Origin: an uncultured Eubacteriales bacterium
GTDB lineage: Bacteria > Bacillota > Clostridia > Oscillospirales > Acutalibacteraceae
Direction: 5' to 3'
Assembly: GCA_900316385.1 (NCBI GenBank)
Contig: ONCP01000009.1
Coordinates: 5,026 to 69,025, forward strand
Length of the DNA stretch: 64,000 nt
Of the stretch, positions 43,309 to 51,102 are shown in pieces. Under the pieces are notes generated by a model that had not been told where the DNA came from, ran no database searches, and saw only the letters and a list, made by a program, of their open reading frames with translations. How positions within the stretch are numbered: position 1 is the stretch's first letter; each line of letters starts with the position of its first letter. Position numbers and translations under genes: made by a program.

Positions 43309-44367
43309 TCATTGATCGCGCGGCTCGATAAAGCTCTCCAGCTCGGAAAACGGGGTTTTTCTTATAAAGCTCTCGCCTATTCGCTTGAGAAGCACAAGGT
43401 TGACGCTGTCGCCGCCCGATTTCTTGTCGCTTTTGCAGAGCTCCGAGAGCTCCCCTGAGGACGCGGGGTCGCTTGTAGGCAGACCGTAACGTTCGCAAAG
43501 CGACTTGATCCTTTCGGCGGTGCCTTTTTCGGTAAGAGCAGCCTGCTCGCCCGCGAGCGCCAGCATGACCATTCCGATCGCGACGGCCTCGCCGTGCGTA
43601 AGTCCCTCGAAGTTATAGAGCTTCTCAAGGCTGTGACCGAGCGTGTGGCCGAAATTGAGAAGCATTCTCTCGCCGCGTTCCTTTTCGTCGCGGTCGACTA
43701 CGTCGCGCTTTATACAAACGCAGGTTTCTATTATATCCTCGATAATATCGAAGGCGTTTTCGTTTTCCAGAGTACGAAACAGAGCCGCGTCCTTGATACA
43801 GCCGTACTTAATGACCTCGCCCATACCGTCGCGCAGAAAGCGCTCCGACAGCGTTTCCAGAGTATCGGGGTCAATGATAACAAGAATCGGCTGGTGAAAG
43901 GCTCCGACCAGGTTCTTGCCCTGAGGGATGTCCACTCCCGTTTTGCCGCCGACCGAGGAATCGACCTGAGCCAGCAGAGACGTCGGGATCTGGACAAAGC
44001 TTACGCCGCGCATATATACCGCCGCGGCAAAGCCTGCCATATCGCCCGTAACGCCGCCGCCGAGAGCGACGACGATATCGCCCCTCGTCATTCTGAAATC
44101 AGCCATAAAGCTGAGCATTGAAGCGACGGTATCGAGGCGTTTTTCGCTCTCTCCCGCGGGAAACGCGAACAGCGCCGTCTCAAAGCCCGCGCGCTCTAGC
44201 GAAGCGTTAACTCTCTCGGCGTAGATCGCGCCGACGTTCGAGTCGGTGATCACGCACGCCTTTTTCGCACCCGTAACGCTTCGGATCAGCTCGCCCGATT
44301 TATCTATGAGACCTCTTTCGATCAGGATATCGTAAGGGGTCGATGTGTTTACCGTAACCTTTTTCAT
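43309..44367 (-). CDS. aroB: 3-dehydroquinate synthase
   Basis: A 352-residue NAD- and metal-dependent enzyme that cyclises DAHP to 3-dehydroquinate. Motifs: VVALGGGVTGDMAGFAAAVYMRGV, IPTSLLAQVDSSVGGKTGVD, GKNLVGAFHQP, MLLNFGHTLGHSLEKL and LTHGEAVAIGMV with the zinc-binding His residues. The start overlaps tyrA by 4 bp. Normal length. DAHP synthase (aroF/G) is not in this window. Confidence 0.96.
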   Translation of the reverse strand: MKKVTVNTSTPYDILIERGLIDKSGELIRSVTGAKKACVITDSNVGAIYAERVNASLERAGFETALFAFPAGESEKRLDTVASMLSFMADFRMTRGDIVVALGGGVTGDMAGFAAAVYMRGVSFVQIPTSLLAQVDSSVGGKTGVDIPQGKNLVGAFHQPILVIIDPDTLETLSERFLRDGMGEVIKYGCIKDAALFRTLENENAFDIIEDIIETCVCIKRDVVDRDEKERGERMLLNFGHTLGHSLEKLYNFEGLTHGEAVAIGMVMLALAGEQAALTEKGTAERIKSLCERYGLPTSDPASSGELSELCKSDKKSGGDSVNLVLLKRIGESFIRKTPFSELESFIEPRDQ

Positions 44368-45194
44368 TCTCCCAGAATCTCCTTGGTTTTGTGAGCCCTC
44401 TCAAGCAGCTCCTCTATTCTTTTCCTGTCGCCGTCCTTTACGGCGTCCGTGATCGCATGGATATTATCGATCAGGGTATCAAGCTCTTTGATCAAGGGCT
44501 CTCTGTTCTCGAGGAACAGCTCGCTCCACAGCTTCGCGTTGATATTGGCGACGCGGCTGACGTCCTTGTAGGAGCCTGCCGAAAAGCCCTTGTGATTAAG
44601 GCACTGAGGGCTGAGAACATAGGCGCACGCCAGCACATGCGGAAGCTGAGAGGTAAAGGCGATCATTCTGTCGTGCTCCTCGGGGTCAGAGAGCTTTACG
44701 GAGCCGAAGCCCATCTCCAGCGCAAGGTCGGAAAGCAGTCTGACCGCGTCGCCGCTTGCTCCGCAAGGCGTGATGATATAGCTCGCGCCCTTGTAAAGAT
44801 CCGCGTCGGCGCTGGCGTAGCCGTTGGTTTCCTTGCCTGCCATCGGGTGGCTCCCGACAAACTCAAAGCCGTATTTCTCCGACAATTCGCTGAGCCGCGG
44901 ACAGATCTCGCGCTTTATGCCCGACGAATCCGTAACGATCGCGCCCTTTTTGATATCGTTTCCGTATTTCTCGATGAACTCGACCGCCGCCTCGGGATAT
45001 AGCCCGAGAATGACCACATCCGCCTCGCGAAGGTTTTCGCGTGTACCGATCTCGTCGATCGCGCCGTCCGCGAGCGCTATTTCAAGCGTAGAGCGGGTAC
45101 GGTTGTGACCGTAAACGTAATGATCGGTATATTTCTTTAACGCCTTGGCAAAGCTGCCGCCGATTATCCCCATACCGACTATCGCTATTTTCAT
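44364..45194 (-). CDS. tyrA: Prephenate dehydrogenase
   Basis: A 276-residue NAD-dependent enzyme converting prephenate to 4-hydroxyphenylpyruvate. The Rossmann start IAIVGMGIIGGSFAKALK and substrate motifs GSHPMAGKETNGYASA, FTSQLPHVLACAY and the FSAGSYKDVSRVA stretch are typical. It lacks the C-terminal ACT domain present in many Firmicute TyrA proteins, so feedback by tyrosine through ACT is not expected. There are 61 bp between aroK and this start. Confidence 0.94.
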   Translation of the reverse strand: MKIAIVGMGIIGGSFAKALKKYTDHYVYGHNRTRSTLEIALADGAIDEIGTRENLREADVVILGLYPEAAVEFIEKYGNDIKKGAIVTDSSGIKREICPRLSELSEKYGFEFVGSHPMAGKETNGYASADADLYKGASYIITPCGASGDAVRLLSDLALEMGFGSVKLSDPEEHDRMIAFTSQLPHVLACAYVLSPQCLNHKGFSAGSYKDVSRVANINAKLWSELFLENREPLIKELDTLIDNIHAITDAVKDGDRKRIEELLERAHKTKEILGE

Positions 45195-45255
45195 AAAATC
45201 ACCATATTAATAAATTATTGTTTATTTTAGCACTTTAAAGTGCTGATGTCAAGCG

Positions 45256-45756
45256 TCAGTACAGAATGCCGATAATATTATCAGCGACTCTCGCGCTTGA
45301 AAAATTTCCGTTGACAAAAACTCCCGCCGCGCTTTTATAGAGCGGAAGGCGCTGTTCGAGCAGCTCTTTGATTTTTTCGTTGCGGTTTTCCACCTGCAAA
45401 AGCGGACGGCGCGTGTCTCGGCTGAGCCTTTTGCAGAGGTTCTCGTAGCTCACGTCGATAAAAACGATTCGTCCGCCCTTTCTGAGCGTTTCGACATTCT
45501 CCCTGAAGGTGAGCGTACCGCCGCCCGCGGCGATGATCAGATCCTCTCTGTCCGAGAGCTCCCGACACGCCTCGCGCTCCATTTCGCGAAACGCCTCCTC
45601 GCCCTGCTCGGCGAATATCTCCGAGACGGTTTTGCCTGCTTTTTCTTCGATATATCTGTCCATATCGACAAACTCGCGCTCGGTTTTTGCCGCAAGCTTT
45701 CTGCCGACCGAGGATTTGCCGCAGCCCATAAAGCCGCAGAGGATTATGTTGTTCAT
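45256..45756 (-). CDS. aroK: Shikimate kinase
   Basis: A 166-residue P-loop kinase phosphorylating shikimate. IILCGFMGCGKSSVGRKLA is the Walker A motif, FVDMDRYIEE the shikimate-binding Asp, IAAGGGTLT the Walker B-like glycine run, and RDTRRPLL the lid Arg. The ATG at 45756 overlaps the aroE stop (ATGA) and gives the family length; a longer in-frame start lies inside aroE and is not favoured. Confidence 0.94.
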   Translation of the reverse strand: MNNIILCGFMGCGKSSVGRKLAAKTEREFVDMDRYIEEKAGKTVSEIFAEQGEEAFREMEREACRELSDREDLIIAAGGGTLTFRENVETLRKGGRIVFIDVSYENLCKRLSRDTRRPLLQVENRNEKIKELLEQRLPLYKSAAGVFVNGNFSSARVADNIIGILY

Positions 45757-46592
45757 CTTTTCATCAGCTCCTTGGCGGAATCGGCGCACAGCCTTTCGAT
45801 ATCCCTTACATCATACCGTGAGCCGTCCCAGTGGCGGTGCGCGACGACTGCCTGCCACACGAGCATTGACATTCCGCCCTCGGCTTTGATGCCCATTGAC
45901 TTCGCCTTTTTGACAAGCGCGGTCTCGAGCGGGTTATAGATCGCGTCGTAAACGCTTTTGCACCGAGCGATCACCTCGTCCGAAACAGGCTGAGCGTCGG
46001 TTTTGGGCGACATACCGACAGGCGTGGCGTTGATCATAGTATCGATCTCGCCCGAAAGCTCTGAGATCAGGCGCACGCCGACCCTTGAGCCGACAAGCTT
46101 TTCGCGAATCTCAGATATCAGTCCGAGCGCCTTTTCGCGCGAGCTTTCTCTGACCGCGAACTCAAGCTCGGCGCCCTTTTTAAGCGCCTCAAATGCCATT
46201 GTCCGCGCTACTCCGCCGCAGCCGAGGATAACAACTCTGCCGCTCAGTCCTATCCCGACGCAGTCAAGCGCCTCAAGGAAGCCGTCGGGATCGGTCGTAA
46301 AGCCCTTGGAAACGCCGTTTCGGTTCCTGACGGTGTTCACGCTTCCATACAGCCGCGCCTTGGTGTCGAGCTCGTCAAGAAAAGGAATAACGGCGGTTTT
46401 GTGGGGTATGGTAATGTTGTAGCCGTCAAGCTTTGAAAGCGTTTTTTCGTACTCGGCGCTGAGCTCCTCTGGAGAAATATCAAGCGCGAAATACTCCGCC
46501 TCAACGCCCGAAAGCTCAAAAAGTCTTTTATGGATAAACGGCGACATCGTGTGCCCGATCGGGTGCCCGATGACCGCGTAACGCTTTTTCAT
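45753..46592 (-). CDS. aroE: Shikimate dehydrogenase
   Basis: A 279-residue NADP-dependent enzyme reducing 3-dehydroshikimate. YAVIGHPIGHTMSPFIHKRLF binds shikimate, NITIPHKTAVIPFLDELD carries the catalytic Lys, and VVILGCGGVARTMAFEALKKG is the nucleotide-binding loop. NATPVGMSP and a late QAVVAHRHWDG complete the family pattern. It is first in the aro operon. The 3-dehydroquinate dehydratase (aroD/aroQ) needed to feed it is not encoded nearby. Confidence 0.95.
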   Translation of the reverse strand: MKKRYAVIGHPIGHTMSPFIHKRLFELSGVEAEYFALDISPEELSAEYEKTLSKLDGYNITIPHKTAVIPFLDELDTKARLYGSVNTVRNRNGVSKGFTTDPDGFLEALDCVGIGLSGRVVILGCGGVARTMAFEALKKGAELEFAVRESSREKALGLISEIREKLVGSRVGVRLISELSGEIDTMINATPVGMSPKTDAQPVSDEVIARCKSVYDAIYNPLETALVKKAKSMGIKAEGGMSMLVWQAVVAHRHWDGSRYDVRDIERLCADSAKELMKR

Positions 46593-46653
46593 ATCCGCGA
46601 CCGCCTTTCGATAAATTTTTTTCGGTAAAATTGTAAAATTTTTGAAATATATA

Positions 46654-46682
46654 TTGACAAAGCGGTGATTAACTAATAATAT
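46654..46682 (+). promoter_or_regulatory. acpP promoter
   Basis: A consensus TTGACA (46654-46659) and TAATAT (46677-46682) are spaced 17 bp, about 107 bp upstream of the acpP ATG. The oppositely directed aroE promoter starts about 20 bp to its right and fires toward it. Confidence 0.85.
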
Positions 46683-46690
46683 TAATTAGT
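46672..46690. promoter_or_regulatory. Dyad operator over the acpP -10
   Basis: ACTAAT (46672-46677) and ATTAGT (46685-46690) form a perfect dyad with a 7-bp centre, covering the acpP -10 and predicted start site. The position suits a repressor. The half-site orientation is opposite to the known FapR operator, so the regulator is unknown. Confidence 0.5.
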
Positions 46691-46715
46691 AACAACACGT
46701 TTGTTAACTTAAACC

Positions 46716-46744
46716 ATTGTAGCAAAATTCGGCGGGTTTGTCTA
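46716..46744 (-). promoter_or_regulatory. aroE operon promoter, facing acpP
   Basis: On the - strand TAGACA (46744-46739) and TACAAT (46721-46716) are spaced 17 bp. The transcript would run left through the acpP promoter, leaving a leader of about 115 nt before aroE. Confidence 0.65.
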
Positions 46745-46788
46745 TAAAAACCGTCGGTGCCGCAAAATTTTTACAGGAGGATAATAAA

Positions 46789-47016
46789 ATGGTATTAGAA
46801 AAGGTTAAAGCTATCTTAGCTGAGCAGTTCGACGTAGAGGAAGATAAGATCACTGAGGATACCGATCTTCAGGAGGATTTAGGCGCTGATTCGCTCGACG
46901 TTGTAGACCTTCTTATGTCTATCGAGGATGAGTTCGAGATCGAAGTTCCCGACGACGAGATCGAGAACCTCAAGACAGTAGGCGCTCTTGTTTCTTACAT
47001 CGAAGCTAATTCCTGA
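46789..47016 (+). CDS. acpP: Acyl carrier protein
   Basis: A 75-residue acidic four-helix carrier. The phosphopantetheine site is Ser35 in LGADSLDVVDLL, followed by EDEFEIEVPDDEIENLKTVG, helix 3. It starts at the ATG with a perfect AGGAGG 9 nt upstream; an in-frame extension upstream has no SD. It carries acyl chains for the fab operon located 18 kb away, which itself has no ACP gene. It is monocistronic with its own promoter and terminator. Confidence 0.97.
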   Translation: MVLEKVKAILAEQFDVEEDKITEDTDLQEDLGADSLDVVDLLMSIEDEFEIEVPDDEIENLKTVGALVSYIEANS

Positions 47017-47030
47017 TAATTATACACCCA

Positions 47031-47061
47031 AAAGGCTCGGTCAGCTCCGAGCCTTTTTTCC
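47031..47061 (+). terminator. acpP terminator
   Basis: A 9-bp stem (aaggctcgg / ccgagcctt, loop tcagct) is followed by a T run. Confidence 0.92.
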
Positions 47062-47101
47062 TTTGCCCCGCATTTTATTGCGGCTTCCTTTAAATTAAAA
47101 C

Positions 47102-47130
47102 TTGAAAAATCCGACATTGTTATGTATAAT
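47102..47130 (+). promoter_or_regulatory. proS promoter
   Basis: TTGAAA (47102-47107) and a perfect TATAAT (47125-47130) are 17 bp apart, 38 bp before the proS ATG. There is no room for a T-box leader. Confidence 0.85.
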
Positions 47131-47168
47131 GGAAATGTTATCATTTTATGGATTAATCGGAGGATATT

Positions 47169-48608
47169 ATGGCTCAAAACAAAAAAATGGTCGAGGCCAT
47201 CACAGGCCGCGACGAGGACTTTGCCAAATGGTATACTGACATAGTAAAAAAAGCCGAGCTGATCGACTATTCAAGCGTAAAGGGATGTATGGTTTTCCGT
47301 CCCTACGGCTACGCTATCTGGGAAAACATCAAAAAGGAAATGGACGCGCGCTTCAAAAAGACAGGCGTTGAAAACGTCTATATGCCGATGTTCATCCCCG
47401 AAAGCCTTTTGCAGAAGGAAAAGGATCACGTCAACGGCTTCGCTCCCGAGTGCGCGTGGGTAACGATCGGCGGACAGGAAAAGCTTGCGGAAAGGCTCTG
47501 CGTCCGTCCTACCTCTGAGACGCTGTTCTGCGAGCATTACAAGAAGGTCGTTGAAACCTACCGCGATCTCCCCAAGCTCTACAATCAGTGGTGCTCGGTA
47601 GTAAGATGGGAAAAAACCACCCGTCCCTTCCTTCGCAACTCCGAGTTCCTCTGGCAGGAGGGTCACACGATCCACGAGACTGCCGAGGACGCCAAGGAAG
47701 AAACGCTTAGAATGCTGAAGGTTTACGAGGATTTCTACCGCGACACTCTCGCGATCCCCGCGGTCGTCGGCCGTAAAACCGAGAAAGAAAAGTTCGCGGG
47801 AGCCGAGATCACATACACGATCGAACCGATGATGCACAACGGCGTCGCGCTTCAGGGCGGCACCTCGCACTATTTCGGCGACGGCTTCGCGAAGAGCTTT
47901 GACATAAAATTCCAAGGGCGCGATAACAAGCTCCACTATCCTCACCAAACCTCGTGGGGTGTTTCGACAAGAATGATCGGCGCGATCATTATGGTGCACG
48001 GCGACGACGACGGTCTTGTTCTTCCGCCGAAGATCAGCCCGATCCAGGTAGTGATCCTTCCTATCGCGATGCACAAAGAGGGCGTTCTCGACAAGGCGCG
48101 CGAGCTCAAAAACGCTCTCGAGGATAAATTCAGAGTAAAGCTTGACGACAGCGATCACGCGCCCGGCTGGAAGTTCGCCGAGTACGAGATGAAGGGCGTG
48201 CCCGTCAGAGTGGAGATCGGACCCAAGGACATTGAAAAGGGTCAGTGCGTCGTTGTCAGACGCGACACGCGCGAAAAGATTTTTACACCGATCGAAAACC
48301 TCGCGGAAACGATCGAGAAAACCTTACAGGATATCCACGACGCTATGTATCTTAAGGCGCTCGAGAATATGAAGGAAAAGACCCACGTCGCTCTTGACCA
48401 CGACGAATTTCTCAGGCTCGGCAAGGAGCAGGGCGGCTTTATCAAAGCAATGTGGTGCGGCGACAGCGCCTGCGAGGATCAGCTCAAGGACGAGACGGGC
48501 GGCGTAAAGAGCCGCTGCATACCCTTTGAGGAGGAGAAGCTCTCCGACGTATGCGTTTGCTGCGGCAAGCCAGCCAAGCATATGGTATACTGGGGAAAAC
48601 AGTACTAA
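47169..48608 (+). CDS. proS: Prolyl-tRNA synthetase, archaeal/eukaryote-like form
   Basis: A 479-residue class II synthetase. It belongs to the short form without the bacterial editing insertion. Motif 2/3 regions include [40 protein letters not shown] and [29 protein letters not shown]. An anticodon-binding domain follows (about 285-390). The C-terminal zinc-binding domain has Cys pairs (MWCGDSACE and CVCCGKPA) and the expected terminal Tyr (KQY). Such ProRS occurs in many Clostridia. It is followed 25 bp later by metA. Confidence 0.95.
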   Translation: MAQNKKMVEAITGRDEDFAKWYTDIVKKAELIDYSSVKGCMVFRPYGYAIWENIKKEMDARFKKTGVENVYMPMFIPESLLQKEKDHVNGFAPECAWVTIGGQEKLAERLCVRPTSETLFCEHYKKVVETYRDLPKLYNQWCSVVRWEKTTRPFLRNSEFLWQEGHTIHETAEDAKEETLRMLKVYEDFYRDTLAIPAVVGRKTEKEKFAGAEITYTIEPMMHNGVALQGGTSHYFGDGFAKSFDIKFQGRDNKLHYPHQTSWGVSTRMIGAIIMVHGDDDGLVLPPKISPIQVVILPIAMHKEGVLDKARELKNALEDKFRVKLDDSDHAPGWKFAEYEMKGVPVRVEIGPKDIEKGQCVVVRRDTREKIFTPIENLAETIEKTLQDIHDAMYLKALENMKEKTHVALDHDEFLRLGKEQGGFIKAMWCGDSACEDQLKDETGGVKSRCIPFEEEKLSDVCVCCGKPAKHMVYWGKQY

Positions 48609-48633
48609 TTGAAACAGACACGGAGGTGACGGG

Positions 48634-49578
48634 ATGCCGATTAAGGTTCAAAAGAATTTACCCGCGATCAAGATATTGGAGAGCGAGAATGTCTTTGTAA
48701 TGCCCGAGGACAGAGCTTTGACCCAAGACATCCGTCCGCTTAAAATAGTTATACTCAACCTTATGCCGACCAAGGTGGTGACCGAGACTCAGCTTCTCAG
48801 GCTGCTCGGCAACTCTCCCCTTCAGGTTGACATAGAGCTTTTACAGATGGCTACGCACAAGTCCAAAAACACCTCGCGCAGACACCTGACTACCTTCTAC
48901 AAAACTTTTGACGAAATCAAGGATCAGCGCTTTGACGGAATGATCATCACAGGCGCTCCCGTTGAACAGCTTGATTTTGAGGAGGTAGACTACTGGGACG
49001 AGCTTTGCGAGATAATGGACTGGTCAAAGAAAAACGTCTACTCGGTGCTCCACATCTGCTGGGGCGCTCAGGCAGGGCTTTATCACCGCTACGGCGTGAG
49101 AAAGTTCGAGTTTAAGGAGAAGCTCTCGGGTATTTACGAGCACAGGATACTTAATCCGCTTCATCCGCTGCTCAGGGGCTTTGACGACAGCTTCAAGCTT
49201 CCCCACTCGCGTTATACGGGTGTTGTTGAGGAGGATATCTACAACTACGACAACCCCAAGCTTGAAATACTCGCGAAAAGCGACAAGGCGGGAGTTGCGA
49301 TCGTCGGAAAGAAAAACGGCAGAGCGTTCTACGTTCTGGGACACGCGGAGTATGACCGCGACACTCTCGCGGGCGAGTATTTTCGCGACATCAACAAGGG
49401 GCTCGACATCAAGATCCCCGAAAATTACTTCCCCGACGACGACCCGACCAAGCAGCCGCCGATGGTATGGCGCAGCTACGCGAGCCTTCTTTTCCAGAAT
49501 TGGCTCAATTACTACGTATATCAGCAGACGCCGTACGACCTTGAGGATCTTAAAAAGAAAATTTACGAAGAAGACTGA
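48634..49578 (+). CDS. metA: Homoserine O-acyltransferase MetA, predicted acetyltransferase
   Basis: A 314-residue MetA-fold enzyme (glutamine-amidotransferase-like) activating homoserine for methionine synthesis. The acyl nucleophile Cys142 lies in [14 protein letters not shown] and catalytic His in HSRYTGV and [13 protein letters not shown]. Residue 111 is Glu ([10 protein letters not shown]). In characterised MetA proteins Glu at this position gives acetyl-CoA and Gly gives succinyl-CoA preference, so the name homoserine O-acetyltransferase is more apt. The SD ggaggtg is strong. It shares a transcript with proS, an unusual pairing. Confidence 0.94.
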   Translation: MPIKVQKNLPAIKILESENVFVMPEDRALTQDIRPLKIVILNLMPTKVVTETQLLRLLGNSPLQVDIELLQMATHKSKNTSRRHLTTFYKTFDEIKDQRFDGMIITGAPVEQLDFEEVDYWDELCEIMDWSKKNVYSVLHICWGAQAGLYHRYGVRKFEFKEKLSGIYEHRILNPLHPLLRGFDDSFKLPHSRYTGVVEEDIYNYDNPKLEILAKSDKAGVAIVGKKNGRAFYVLGHAEYDRDTLAGEYFRDINKGLDIKIPENYFPDDDPTKQPPMVWRSYASLLFQNWLNYYVYQQTPYDLEDLKKKIYEED

Positions 49579-49583
49579 TACGC

Positions 49584-49614
49584 AAAACCGCCGTTCGCTA
49601 TGGACGGCGGTTTT
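49584..49614. terminator. Bidirectional terminator between metA and sigF
   Basis: An 11-bp stem aaaaccgccgt / acggcggtttt with a 9-nt loop, with A/T tails on both sides, lies between the convergent metA and sigF genes. Confidence 0.85.
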
Positions 49615-49650
49615 GCTTTGGAGATTTATTTTAAAGGCAGATGACAAATT

Positions 49651-50301
49651 TTACAGCGCGAGCCTTTCGCGCATTTTGAGGAGTATCTTTTTTTCCCGCC
49701 TGCTGATCTGAACCTGCGTCATTCCGAGCGCCTCGGCGGTTTTTTGCTGAGTTTTTCGTTTAAAATACCTCAGCTCGATTATTTTTCTGTCGCCGATATC
49801 CAGAGAACGAATGACCTCGCGCAAGGCAAGCTTATCGCACAGCAGCTCGGTCGTGTCCTCGGTATACGGCTCGGGCGGACGGTCGTCCTCGTCGTCGCAG
49901 CTAAGAGAAAGCGGCTGACGCGCGGCGTTCAGCGCCTCCGCGACCCTCTCCCTGCTTTCTCCCGAAAGCTCGGCGAGCTCGCCGACCGTGGGGGCTCGTC
50001 CGTTCTGTGACGAAAAGCTCTCTGCGAACCTGTTAAGCCTGAGAGAAAGCTCCTTGAGGCTTCGGCTCACCCTCACCGTTCCTCCGTCGCGGAACAGCCT
50101 TTTTATCTCGCCGAGAATGACAGGCACGGCGTAGGTCGAAAGCCTCACTCCAAGCTCGGGTCTGAACCTTCCCGCCGCCTTGACAAGCCCGAGACAGCCT
50201 GCCGAGTACAGCTCCTCATACTCGATACCGCGGTTTTTGAAACGCTTGCAGCAGGCGTGAACCAAGCCCAGATTTTCCTCGACGAGTTTTTCGTTGTTCA
50301 T
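49651..50301 (-). CDS. sigF: Forespore sigma factor SigF
   Basis: A 216-residue sigma-70-type factor of the SigB/F/G group. Region 2 is YEELYSAGCLGLVKAAGRFRPELGVRLSTYAVPVILGEIKRLFRDGG, followed by TVRVSRSLKE, hallmark of the sporulation group. Region 4 has KTQQKTAEALGMTQVQISRREKKIL. Third gene of the classic spoIIAA-spoIIAB-sigF operon, with 4-bp overlap to spoIIAB. It is held inactive by SpoIIAB until septation, then drives early forespore genes. The region 3 linker is Asp/Glu-rich (DDEDDRPPEP). Confidence 0.94.
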   Translation of the reverse strand: MNNEKLVEENLGLVHACCKRFKNRGIEYEELYSAGCLGLVKAAGRFRPELGVRLSTYAVPVILGEIKRLFRDGGTVRVSRSLKELSLRLNRFAESFSSQNGRAPTVGELAELSGESRERVAEALNAARQPLSLSCDDEDDRPPEPYTEDTTELLCDKLALREVIRSLDIGDRKIIELRYFKRKTQQKTAEALGMTQVQISRREKKILLKMRERLAL

Positions 50302-50732
50302 CTGAGCGCGACGATCCTCTTTACCATTGTGACTGTCGTGCCCTTTTCAGGCTTTGACCTGACCTTGACGCTGTCCATAAAGCTCTGCATCACCGCAAAG
50401 CCCAGACCCGCGCGCTCCTCTTCCTTTGCGGTTGTAAACAGCGGCTGCATCGCTTCCTTAACATCCTCGATACCGACGCCCTTGTCGGTGATCTTGATTA
50501 TAACGTCGCGTTCGTCGGTCAGCTTGACTTCTATGTAAATCATCCCCGACTCGCGGCGGTAGCCGTGCACGATCGCGTTTGTGACAGCCTCGCTGACGGC
50601 GGTTTTGATGTCGGCAAGCTCCGCGATCGTCGGGTCAAATTCAAGCACAAACGCCGCGACCACGCTTCGGGCAAAGCTCTCGTTTGAGCTTTTGCTCAGG
50701 AATTTCAGGCGCATTTCGTTGATAACCTTCAT
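50298..50732 (-). CDS. spoIIAB: Anti-sigma F factor and kinase SpoIIAB
   Basis: A 144-residue GHKL-ATPase-fold anti-sigma factor. The N box is IKTAVSEAVTNAIVHGYR, the G1 box DKGVGIED and the G2 region ERAGLGFAVMQSFMDSV. It binds SigF and phosphorylates SpoIIAA on a Ser. Length fits the Bacillus protein (146). It overlaps both neighbours by 4 bp. Confidence 0.94.
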   Translation of the reverse strand: MKVINEMRLKFLSKSSNESFARSVVAAFVLEFDPTIAELADIKTAVSEAVTNAIVHGYRRESGMIYIEVKLTDERDVIIKITDKGVGIEDVKEAMQPLFTTAKEEERAGLGFAVMQSFMDSVKVRSKPEKGTTVTMVKRIVALR

Positions 50733-51031
50733 CTCAGCACCCCCAGCGCGGAGATCCCGCTCAGCTCAATTATTTTGGAAAGCTCCGCGGGAACGTTAGT
50801 GACCTTCAGCTCGCCGCCGACCAGACCTACGGAGCGGTAACGACCCATTATCAACCCGATACCCGAGCTGTCCATAAACGTGACCTTTGAGAAATCAAGC
50901 TCCAGCGTTTTCGGGCGCAGAGCGTTGATCCGCGCGTCGATCGAGGTTCTTATGTTAGCGGCGCGGTTGTGGTCGATCTCTCCGCTGAGATAAACCTTGA
51001 GCGCGTCGTCCCTGTACTCTGAATTAAGCAT
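50729..51031 (-). CDS. spoIIAA: Anti-anti-sigma factor SpoIIAA
   Basis: A 100-residue STAS-domain protein. VYLSGEIDHNRAANIRTSIDARI and LDFSKVTFMDSSGIGLIMGRYR contain the phospho-acceptor Ser in DSSGIG. Dephosphorylated SpoIIAA releases SigF from SpoIIAB. The second in-frame ATG (51031) is preferred, since AAAGGA is 9 nt upstream of it and touches the first. No clear sigma-H promoter or 0A box is visible in the 63-bp gap upstream, which holds the folC terminator. Confidence 0.93.
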   Translation of the reverse strand: MLNSEYRDDALKVYLSGEIDHNRAANIRTSIDARINALRPKTLELDFSKVTFMDSSGIGLIMGRYRSVGLVGGELKVTNVPAELSKIIELSGISALGVLR

Positions 51032-51056
51032 ATTTATCATTCCTTTCCAAAAGCAA

Positions 51057-51088
51057 CAGCCTGCTTCGATTATAACCGAAGCAGGCTG
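51057..51088 (-). terminator. Hairpin between folC and the spoIIA operon
   Basis: A perfect 12-bp stem (cagcctgcttcg / cgaagcaggctg) has an 8-nt loop. The T tract on the - strand is weak (ttgctttt), so it may only partly isolate spoIIA from folC transcription. Confidence 0.75.
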
Positions 51089-51102
51089 AAAAATTTGTCA
51101 TA

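Noticed and set aside
47061..47168. T-box leader for proS
   Set aside because: The promoter is only 38 bp from the start codon, leaving no room for a T-box.
51069..51076. TATAAT-like sequence as a spoIIA promoter
   Set aside because: It is the loop of the perfect hairpin between folC and spoIIAA and has no matching -35; no sigma-H or 0A box was found either.
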